A stretch of DNA of 64,000 nucleotides from Ichthyophis bannanicus (lineage: Eukaryota > Chordata > Amphibia > Gymnophiona > Ichthyophiidae). Below the pieces are notes generated by a model that was not told the origin of the DNA, searched no databases, and worked only from the letters and a program-made list of their open reading frames with translations. Positions 56,155 to 64,000 of the stretch are shown piece by piece. How positions within the stretch are numbered: position 1 is the first letter of the stretch; each line of letters opens with the position of its first letter. The stretch is taken from NCBI GenBank assembly GCA_033557465.1, contig CM066031.1:1230491312-1230555311 (forward strand). Direction: 5' to 3'. Position numbers and translations under genes: made by a program.

Positions 56155-56348
56155 CAGGGGTACTCAAATCCAGTCCTGGAGGGCCACAAACCAGTCAGGA
56201 TTTCGGGATATCCCTAATGAATATGCATGAAATACATTCAAATACAATGGAGGCAGAGCATGCAAATATATCTCATGCATTTTCATTAGGGATATCCCGA
56301 AAACCTGACTGGTTTGCGGCCCTCCAGGACTGGATTGGAGTACCTCTG
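56155..56348. mobile_element. hAT-type MITE, 194 bp
   Basis: Ends CAGGGGTACTC and, reverse-complemented, CAGAGGTACTC. Exact 8-bp duplications (ctctagga at 56147-56154 and 56349-56356). Long palindromic arms include 'aatccagtcctggagggcc' and 'ggatatccctaatgaatatgcatga'. Confidence 0.92.
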
Positions 56349-56356
56349 CTCTAGGA

Positions 56357-57193
56357 CCTTAGGCAGGGTCTGCCATAACAAACAAAAAAGCAATGCTGTG
56401 CCAGACCTCAGAGCAGATGCACATGAAGAAGGCATCACCATATTCCCACTCCCTCTTTGACCCTGACTTCCTGTTACTAAAAGGAACCCTGCATGGGTTA
56501 GGAACGTAGGAACATAGCAGTGCCTTCAGCACATGCATCCGTTCTGAGGGCTGATGTGCCAGATTTTCTTTTCTGTTACTCTTTATTGATCGTATTCGCT
56601 CTGTGCTGTGCCAGTTATTGCACCCCTCCATATCCACGCCCTGCACAGAAATACCACTTGTACAGATTTGATATGGCGCTCTTAACATGTGCTAACTGGT
56701 TGATGTACATCAGTAAATGAGGCCCTAAGTTTGAGCACAGAAAGGCAACTTGGCTTGTTCATAATGATGAGTACCAAGAAAGGTCTTCAGGTTTCACAGC
56801 TCTGTCTTTAATCACTGTAGTTTGTCTGTGGCAAATGTGATGATTCACAGGCTAGTGTTTACACTTGAAAGATCCATATAAAGTTTGCTATTCAGAATCC
56901 TGTTCATTTGGCCTTTTTAAAGACATGCCATGAAAACAGTAAATCATCTCCTTGGAGAGGTATTAGGGACAAGTGCTGTTGGGAACGTTTGTCCTTTCAT
57001 GCATCAAGGACAGTGATCAGTAGTCAATTGAAAACGCTATTAGCTATTCATAAAATCTGACTATTACCCATTCTGGTAGCCATTTTATAATACAACTACA
57101 CTGCCAATGTATAATTTAAGAGCTGTCATGTCAGAAGATTTATGCGCAATGCAGATTTTATTTAATATATAATATTTGACTCTTTTCTTGCAG
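56357..57193. other. Intron; short CR1 tail remnant
   Basis: 'ggaacgtaggaacatagcag' at 56500-56520 looks like an 8-bp-period CR1 tail with no body. The rest is unassigned up to the acceptor at 57193. Confidence 0.35.
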
Positions 57194-57276
57194 AATTCTA
57201 TGCATTTTATAACCAAAGCTGCTTCTGCAGTGAACATGAAGAATATTGTTGTCTTCACAACGAGCAGACACCATAA
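57194..57276 (+). CDS. Candidate terminal coding exon, unrecognised host gene
   Basis: After acceptor 'ttttcttgcag', the segment joins in phase 1 to 53761 and reads EFYAFYNQSCFCSEHEEYCC and LHNEQTP, then TAA at 57274-57276. It is Cys-rich and has an NQS site. An alternative is the overlapping frame starting NSMHFITKAASAVNMKNIVV, open to 57385, which would follow the second donor at 53811 in phase 0. The sequence alone does not decide between them. Confidence 0.35.
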
Positions 57277-57379
57277 TCATATTACCAAGCCAAGCGCTTC
57301 CTACTATCTGACAACACCTTATGCTAGACTCGGCTGGTTTGTACTTTTCTTATTTTCCATTGTTTCTAAATCACAAATG

Positions 57380-57540
57380 TTCTAAACCAATAGTGGCAAA
57401 CATTGATCTGCAATCAGCTTTTTTTTCAGGATTTTCACCATGAATATTCATAGGAAATATCTACATATATTTGTACCAGGGACCAAGCTAGTTTCTATAA
57501 TTTGGCTATTCTGAAAACCAGCCATGTGAAATACACTGAC
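57380..57540. mobile_element. Probable degenerate hAT-type MITE
   Basis: 'tctaaaccaatagtggcaaacattgatctg...aggattttcaccatgaatattcatagg' resembles the left half of the MITEs at 35463 and 56155. 'tattctgaaaaccagcc' is the mirrored part. The ends are not clear. Confidence 0.4.
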
Positions 57541-57679
57541 AGCAATCTGTAGTTTCAAATACACAATGGAAAAAATATCTACTGATCAATTTAATCTACT
57601 ATCCACCATGCAGTTCTCATTCTAATCCACAAGCACATAGAAGATATTTGAGTATTAGCAGTGAAGTTGAAGAAGACAA

Positions 57680-57740
57680 TTAAACCCCTTTTGCAGCCTG
57701 TTGGCGAAACGAGGGGCTATACGTCGGGTGGAATGTGACA
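57680..57740 (+). ncRNA. Hammerhead-ribozyme-like motif 4 (degenerate)
   Basis: ACCC and GGGT can pair as the first stem. GCC/GGC flank TGTT as the second, then GAAACG...CGTC as the third with C at the site position. The CUGANGA core is decayed to 'cttttgca'. Probably inactive. Confidence 0.3.
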
Positions 57741-58078
57741 GTGACTTGAGCAGTTGTAGATCCATAGAGAGGACTCAGAATGGTGAAGCAGCAGTGTGGA
57801 ATGATAGCCACCATGAGCGGTGAAGCAGTTCCCGTCTGAATCATTATGGATGACAGCAGAGTTCAACTATTTAGAGATAAGTGCAATGAATAACTGTTGG
57901 TAAAATTTTGACAAATAGTTATTTTCCAAGTGTACTGAACTTGTTGTGGAACCTTTTAGAACAGTGAAGTAGTAGTGTGAATGATAGCCGCTATGAACAG
58001 TCATAGCAGCTCCCATTTTAATCGTGAAGCAACAGTGTGGAATGATAAGCTCCTGTCTTAGTCATAAAGGTTTATATA

Positions 58079-58437
58079 ACAACAAACAAAGAATTTTTTT
58101 TGTAGGAATATCCATCAGGTCAGGGGACAGAAAAAACCCACGTCGAGTGAAAAGGATTTCTCCCTTTAATATTATTTAAAATCCAGCAACACTCCCAAAA
58201 GTAGAGGAGAGACCAGAAACACGGACCCCAAAAGCCACAATGCTAAGAATAGTAAACCAAACAAAGGTTAGATGGTAAGAATACTTAGCCGGCAGTCGGG
58301 TCCTTTCTTATGATTTTCTTCGTTCTCACTTCATTCTCAATAACCACGACACAGTGCCGAGTTTCGAATCCCCATTGTGCTTCAGGTGGCATAATACAAC
58401 AAAAATTATCGAAAAATTCAAACAGTGCTCATTGAAA
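58079..58437. repeat. Inner inverted repeat, left arm
   Basis: From 'aacaaacaaagaattttttttg' to 'cagtgctcattgaaatt'. Reverse complement of 58921-59280 with few changes. Confidence 0.9.
58330..58395 (-). ncRNA. Hammerhead-ribozyme-like motif 3 (degenerate)
   Basis: On the minus strand: CCAC, CTGAAGC, an AAT/ATT stem, GAAAC, then TGTGTC and GTGG. The CCAC/GTGG outer stem pairs; the third stem is weak and the core ends in C not A. The right arm has the same motif (58970-59012, plus strand) with a good ACAC/GTGT third stem but a poor outer stem. Confidence 0.4.
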
Positions 58438-58785
58438 TTGAATTGCTCTTCATCTTATGTGGTATATGTTTTGACATGCCCTTGTAACCTTCATTATATA
58501 GGACGGACGATTCATCCTATCAAGAAGCATCTTACTGAACATAAATCCCGAATAAAAACAAAGACGATCTCTGCTCCACTAGTTGCACATAGTCTTCAAG
58601 CTACACATATTTTTGCAGATTATACCTGGTGTATTTTGGACCATGTCCCTGAAAATCCCCGGGGAGGTGATCGGGAACAGGAATTACAGCTTTTAGAACA
58701 GCGATGGATCTTTCTTTTGGATACTGTGGCTCCCATGGGGTTGAACTTAGAGTTTGATTGGTGGAGTATTCTACCGACGTGAAAC
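58354..58785 (+). pseudogene. GIY-YIG endonuclease domain of Penelope-like element
   Basis: This would nick target DNA for element insertion. The 142-codon open frame contains VVYVLTCPCNLHYIGRTIHP (the GIY-YIG pair reads VYV...YIG, with Arg-Thr following), then KKHLTEHKSRIKT and LLEQRWIFLLDTVAPMGLN, the C-terminal Glu/Trp block. CPC upstream of the YIG recalls the zinc-knuckle-like cysteines of this family. The first codons overlap the left inverted arm. There is no RT upstream, so it is a fragment, though still open. Stop at 58780-58782. Confidence 0.88.
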
Positions 58786-58920
58786 CATTGGACCTGGATA
58801 GTTGGAGGGGGTATAAACAGCTGTTCTAGTTCTGCTGACGTCAGACGCTACCTTTTGAGGACATTTTGAATTGGCAATGGAAAGTTTTCCAACTATTAAG
58901 AAGGAGTATTAACTAAAGAA

Positions 58921-59280
58921 TTTCAATGAGCACTGTTTGAATTTTTCGATAATTTTTGTTGTATTATACCACCTGAAGCAGAATGGGGATTTGAAACACG
59001 GCGCTGTGTCATGATTATTGAGAATGAAGTGAGAACGAAGAAAATCATAAGAAAGGACCCGACTGCCGGCTAAGTATTCTTACCATCTAACCTTTGTTTG
59101 GTTTACTATTCTTAGCATTGTGGCTTTTGGGGTCCATTTTTCTGGTCTCTGCTCTACTTTTGGGAGTGTTGCTGGATTTTAAATAATATTAAAGGGAGAA
59201 ATCCGTTTCACTCGACAGGGTTTTTTCTGTCCCCTGACCTGACGGATATTCCTACAAAAAAAATTCTTTGTTTGTTGTTA
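58921..59280. repeat. Inner inverted repeat, right arm
   Basis: From 'tttcaatgagcactgtttgaa' to 'aaattctttgtttgttg'. Pairs with 58079-58437. Confidence 0.9.
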
Positions 59281-59785
59281 TATGTCTCGTGGTTGATCAG
59301 TTTTTTGTTTTGTTTGTCTGGTAATGATCATATATTTCTTTTGTGGCTTGTTGGTTTTAATCATTAAGGTTGACATCGGAGTTCAGCTATTTTGAGATAA
59401 GTGCAATGAATAGCTGTTGGTGAAAGTCTGATAAAGCAGTCATCCATACAGTGTGCTGAATTTTCTATGGAACTCTTTTAATGGGCACTAAGAGCAATAT
59501 TAAAAAAAACATTTAAAAAGTAGTAAAAATATTAAATTAAAAACAGGAGATTTTTTAGACCAATGATTGATACTTGCGTTATGCCTATACATTAATAAAG
59601 GATATAGTGTCTGAGGTCTTTTTCTCCTTTCAAATATCTTGTATGTGGTTGTAGATTAGAACAAGAACCATGTGGTGGATAGTATATTAAACTGATCAGT
59701 AGATATTTTTTCCATTGTGTATCCTGAAAACCAGATCTATTGATGGCACTCAAAGATCACAGTTCACCATCCCTGTTCTAAATTG

Positions 59786-60374
59786 TCAGTTTTACATAGG
59801 GTTAATGGAAAGTTGGACTCTTCCAAGAAAAGCTGAACACCTCCATTTAGGTTCCAAGTTAGGCTCCTAAATGTGTGTCCTATTTTTAGTCTCACTTAGG
59901 TGTCTAAGTTTTCAGCTGAATGGTCATCCTAATTTAGGAGCTTAAAATTTATGGGGGAGATATTAAAATCCGTTCTGCCAGATATTCCCTGTTTAGTGCC
60001 GCTGAACAGCTGTGGGTGCCGCCACTACACGTCCTGACGCTAGCCGATTAGCATCTGGGTATCTCAGGGACATTCTGGGATTGCATCCATTGCTAACTGG
60101 GTAGCAGCAATATTGAGCCGCTGCCCATTTAGTGACATTTGGCTAAAGTAAGGCACAAATACTGCGCCTGACTTTAGCCGCAGACGCTAAGCTGGCAGTG
60201 GCTGACTATCACCACTGTCTGATTAGCTTCTGGGTTCTGCAGCCAACCTGGATATTCACTGCCCTTGTCCTGATATGGCCCTGGCATTGAATATCTGGGG
60301 TTAAAGTTCAGCATCATCCACTAACCACTTCAGCAGCACTAGCCACCGACATTGAGTATCAGACTGATGCTCAT
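59786..60374. repeat. Palindromic repeat family, decayed
   Basis: 59940-60350 starts 'gggggagatattaaaatccgttctgccagatattcc' and ends 'accgacattgagtatcag', related to 21256 and 61790. 59786-59940 is unassigned. Confidence 0.35.
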
Positions 60375-60660
60375 AAATTTAGGAGGGAGGAATGACTCAG
60401 TGGTTGGGATAGATTGCCTCAGGCCAGAAGGCCAGGGGTTCAGTTCCCACATGGGGACAAGTAACCTCAGGCCAGAGGGACTGGGGTCTCTAGTCCCATA
60501 GCCACTCCTTGTGGCCTTGGGCAAGCCACTTAACCCTCCATTGCCTCAGTTACACTTAGATTGTGAGCCCTTTGGGGACAAGGGAATAAAAAGTACCTGT
60601 TAGTATATGCATACATGTAAACCGCTCTGATGCACAAGTAAAGGGCAGTATATCAAGTGC
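60375..60660 (+). mobile_element. tRNA-derived SINE with L2-like tail
   Basis: A-box-like 'gactcagtggttgggatag', B-box-like 'ggggttcagttccc', MIR-like core 'ttgggcaagccacttaaccctccattgcctcag', then 'gtaaaccgctctgatgcacaagtaaagggcagtata'. The tail shares the plan of the LINE tails here, so L2-like LINEs probably mobilised it. Confidence 0.8.
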
Positions 60661-61194
60661 CTAAACCATAACCATTTGTCCTGATTTCTGAGTCTAGTGA
60701 TGAACATCAATACTAAGTTCCTAACTTTTTCCCCTGTCCTAAATCCATTGCTGTTGCCATCTACTTTGTATGCTAAATGTAGGAGTTTATTGCAACTTTG
60801 AGTATAAATTTAGGTACTCAGTCCTAGTACATTTTGAAAGAAGCCAAATTAGCAGCATAACTTTCAAAGGGGAATGTTTACTAAAGGATTTTCCCATTTT
60901 GTGTCTATGGAGAAACTGCTTAATAAGCAGAGCCCAAAGTTAGGAGCCTCAGTCTTTCAATATTGGGCCTAGTCTGCTTGTCTGTAGACTGAGTGGAGAA
61001 AACACTAAATCAGATTTGCGGATGTGCATTAGTGCTGTGTGAAATTTGAATACAAGAATGTCCTCAGGTTTCTTCCTCTCTATCTCGATGGACTATAGGG
61101 ATGCCCAGAGGTGACACGTCACAGCCTGAGAACAGAAAGTATTAATGCATTATGATTACATAAGTGTTTGTGTTGTCCAAGTTTACTGTAATGG

Positions 61195-61385
61195 TAAGAA
61201 CATAAGAAATGCCATACTGGGTCAGACCAAGGTCCATCAAGCCCAGGATCCTGTTTCCAATAGTGGCCAATCCAGGTCACAAGTATCTGGCAGGTTCCCA
61301 AAAAGGCACACAAGTTCCAGAGTGCTTATCCTGGGGCAAGTAGTGGAATTCCCGGTGATGGTGCCCAGCCTTAAGGGAACTGCCA
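61195..61385 (-). mobile_element. CR1-like LINE 3' end fragment
   Basis: 'taagaacataagaaatgccatactgggtcagaccaaggtcc' is near identical to 26056-26110 and 761-810. Only the 3' UTR remains. Confidence 0.85.
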
Positions 61386-62134
61386 TTCAATAGCCATGAT
61401 GAACAAGAATATCAAGAAGCAAAAAGGCAGCAATCAGGGTTAAAACTGTAATGTTCATGAGTGTCGACAGATAATTCTTCTGGGAGAAGGGAGTCAGAAC
61501 AGAAAGGAAGATGTATAAAAACAAAATCATTGAACTTGTGTTGGGAGGGAATGAGCCCCCTTGACTATTCCACCCCCCCAAACCTCCCTCCATCATCATA
61601 TTAGTACCGATAGCTTTTGTACATGATACACTGTTGATTTTTCAAACTTCAGCACAGGACTCCTACCTGGATTGTATCTATGTGTGTGTGAGAGCAGACA
61701 GGACTTAAATTGAAGGAAAACTATATTTAACAGTGGTGGTCAGCGTTTTTTCTAAATTCTGTCTGTTGCAGCTAACACCCCCCCCCCCCCAAGATATTCA
61801 GTACCACTATCCAGATAGTGAGTAACACTGAGTGTCCAAATAATGTGGGCAAAGCAGAACTTATCAAGATTGTACCAACATTCAGCTTCCTATAACTTAT
61901 CCAGACAACTTAGGATAGCCTTCTCCCTTATCCTAAGTTATCCGGATAGCAGATAATATTGATGTTATCAGATACATTATGGCTCCACCCACATTCTACC
62001 TGGCACTATACAGATAGTGCAGAGGTGGTCAGTCATAATTTCAGCAGCACTATACAAATTATACTGCTGAAAATATCTGGATACACCCGCCCATTGGCCT
62101 TTATCTGGGTAGCAGATGCTGCTATCCAGACAGC
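61386..62134. repeat. Mostly palindromic repeat of the 'tatccagata' family
   Basis: 61790-62130 repeats 'tatccagatag', 'ttatccagacaacttagg' and 'cctaagttatccggatag' in inverted pairs. 61386-61780 has no feature beyond a C run at 61777-61790. The hAT copy 2 inserted at its right end. Confidence 0.45.
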
Positions 62135-62239
62135 CAGGGCCGGCCCGTCCATTGAGCAAGAATGTTTTTTGCACAGGGCCCCACGTTTCAGGGGGCCCCG
62201 CGCAAAGAACATTCTGCTTTTTTTTTAATTACATTAAAA

Positions 62240-62625
62240 AAAAAAAGCTGGCTCTGGCTGCTGCCGCTGCTGCTGCCACCGCGGCAGCGGCAGAATGAAG
62301 TGTCCCGCGGGGCCTCCTCTGCTCGCTGAGCCCCTCTGCAAGGGCTTTCAGATTCGCGAAGGGAGAGTGTCTCCCTCGCGACTCTGTTAAGCCCGCAGGG
62401 GCTAATGGGAAATTTCCCATCAGCCCCTCGCGTCTAAAGGGGCAGATGGGAAATTTCCCATTAGCCCCTGCGGGCTTAACAGAGACGCGAGGGAGACACT
62501 CTCCCTTCGCGAATCTGAAAGCCCTTGCAGAGGGGCTCAGCGAGCAGAGGAGGCCCCGCGGGACACTTCATGCTGCTGCTGCCGCGACGGCGGCAGCGGC
62601 AGCAGCCAGAGCCAGCTTTTCTTTT
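62240..62625. repeat. Long inverted repeat (hairpin) within hAT copy 2
   Basis: Arms of about 185 bp run from 'aaaagctggctctggctgctgcc' to its complement ending 62625. A nested smaller palindrome 'gatgggaaatttcccat' lies in the centre. The arms add a (CTG/CAG)-rich block that copy 1 lacks. Confidence 0.88.
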
Positions 62626-62644
62626 TTTTCTTAAATTTTGCCAT

Positions 62645-64000
62645 AAGCCGATGGGGGGGGGGGTTAGGACTGGTAATGGGTGGGGGGGGGGGGGGTTAAG
62701 TCTGGCAATGGGCTGTGGGCTGATGGGGGCTATCTGGAAATGGGGCGATGGGGGGTTAGGACTGGTAATGGGCTATGGGGGGGGGGTTAGGACTGATAAT
62801 GGGCTATGGGGGGGGGCTAGGACAGGAAATGGGCTGATGGGGAGGGATTAGGACTGGTAATGGGCTGTGGGCTGTTGGGGGGGGGTTAGGACTGGTAATG
62901 GGCTATGGGGGGTTTAGGACTGATAATGGGCTATGGGGGGGGCTAGGACAGGAAATGGGCTGAGGGGGAGGGGTTAGGACTGGTAATGGGCTGTGGGTTG
63001 TTGGGGGGGGTTAGGACTGGTAATGGGCTATGGGGGGGTTAAGACTGGTAATGGGCTGTGGGCTGATGGGGGCTGTCTGGAAATGAGGTGATGGGGGGTT
63101 AGGACTGCTAATGGGCTATGGGGGGGTTAGGACTGATAATGGGCTATGGGGGGCTAGGACAGGAAATGGGCTGATAGGGAGGGGTTAGGACTTGAGGAGG
63201 GCTGATGTGGTTAGGACTGGTAATGGGCTGTGGGCTGATGGGGGGGGTTAGGACTAGCAATGAGCTATGGGGGCTGACTGGAAATGGGCTGATGAGGTTA
63301 AGACTGGAAGTGGGCTGATGGGGGGTTAGGACTGGTAATGGGTTATGGGGGGGCTTAAACTGAAAATGGGGTGATGGGGGGTTAGGACTGGAAGTGGGTT
63401 GATGGGGGGCTAGGACTGGTAATGGGTTGGGGGGTTGCTATGACTGGAAATGGGCTGCGTGGAAGGGGAGGCTTGAACTGCAAATAGCTGATGGGGAGGG
63501 AGCTTGGAATGGAAATGGGCTGTGAGGGAAGGGAGCTAGGACTGAAAATGGGCTGATGGAGCAGCTAGGATAGGACTGGAAATGGGCTGTTGGGGGGAGC
63601 TAAGATTGGAAATGGGCTGTGGTGGGGGCTTGAATTGAAATGGACTCATGGAGGGGCTAGAACTGGAAGTAGGCTCATGGGGGGCTTGGACTGGAATTGG
63701 GTTGAGTAGAGGGGAGCTAGGATTTGACATGGGCTGATGGTGGGGCTAGGAAATGACTAGAAATGGGCTGATGGGGGCTAGGATTGGAAATGAGCTGATG
63801 AAGGGACTCAGACTGAAAATGGATGGGGGAGCTAGGACTGGAAATGGGTTGATGGGGGGCTAGGACTGGAAATGGGCTGATGCAGGGACTAGAAGGGAAT
63901 GGATGCTGGGTGAGACTGGAACTAGAAGGGAGCTGATGTTGGGGGAGGATTAGAATGGGATGGGGCTGGGAGAGTAAAATGGAGAGGGGAAAAATATTTT
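62645..64000 (+). repeat. G-rich minisatellite in hAT copy 2
   Basis: Same 'ttaggactggtaatgggctatgggggg' units as 10140-11900 but fewer pure units before the diverged part. Confidence 0.9.

Larger units (their letters stand above)
57545..59725. mobile_element. Penelope-like element with nested inverted repeats
   Basis: Outer inverted repeats (57545-57655 and 59625-59725) share 'cacaatggaaaaaatatctactgatca'. Direct repeats (57840-57960 and 59365-59480) share 'agataagtgcaatgaata'. Inner inverted repeats of about 360 bp (58079-58437 and 58921-59280) flank a GIY-YIG endonuclease. Such complex mixtures of direct and inverted terminal repeats are characteristic of Penelope-like elements. The reverse transcriptase is absent. 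Confidence 0.8.
62135..64000. mobile_element. hAT-type non-autonomous element, copy 2 (runs off window)
   Basis: Starts CAGGGCCGGCCCGTCCATTG, the same as copy 1 at 9665, with the same hairpin then minisatellite. The 3' 720 bp in the window match 11300-11940 of copy 1 closely. The expected duplication would be cagacagc (62127-62134), but the right end is outside. Confidence 0.88.

Overview
This window is vertebrate nuclear DNA with very low gene density. It is most likely from an amphibian with long introns, and a caecilian is my best guess. That guess rests on the repeat mix: DIRS tyrosine-recombinase retrotransposons, CR1-like LINEs with 8-bp tail repeats, L2-like LINEs with 'taaaccgc...aataaataa' tails, RTE, Penelope-like elements, Tc1 and hAT. 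No bacterial-style operon, rRNA or CRISPR is present. Almost every long open frame belongs to a mobile element.

Host gene: four candidate exons on the + strand (19006-19145, 36535-36600, 53637-53761, 57194-57276), plus a possible 28-nt microexon (18702-18729), join with consistent splice phases into one frame ending in a stop. They look like the 3' part of one gene whose introns (about 17, 17 and 3.4 kb) hold the transposons. I do not recognise the protein.

Layout. 1-3.4 kb: the 3' LTR of an LTR retroelement (polypurine tract, TATA box, poly(A) signal), then LINE and hAT-like fragments. 3.4-9.1 kb: a nearly complete DIRS element on the minus strand with gag, RT-RNase H, tyrosine recombinase, inverted terminal repeats and an internal complementary region. 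9.5-13.1 kb: a 3.2-kb hAT-type element with exact 8-bp target duplications, a perfect-looking large hairpin and a G-rich minisatellite; a second copy starts at 62135 and runs off the window. 15.3-16.4 kb: a decayed DIRS recombinase end. 17.9-31.1 kb: CR1 and L2-like LINEs, among them a near full-length CR1 whose ORF1 has an SGNH-esterase-like motif set and which carries a piggyBac-type MITE. 31-33.7 kb: an old, poorly resolved region holding a 742-bp deleted Tc1. 34.5-35.1 kb: Penelope-like terminal repeats with hammerhead-ribozyme-like motifs. 38.3-44.4 kb: a 6.1-kb DIRS-type element with perfect ITRs and no recognisable enzyme, containing tRNA-like segments. 47.2-52.8 kb: a three-layer nest (L2-like LINE in an RTE LINE in a Tc1 terminal repeat). 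57.5-59.7 kb: a Penelope-like GIY-YIG endonuclease flanked by about 360-bp inverted repeats.

The elements act as separate selfish units; their nesting gives relative ages. All coding regions of the elements are broken by stops or frameshifts, except that short domains remain open.
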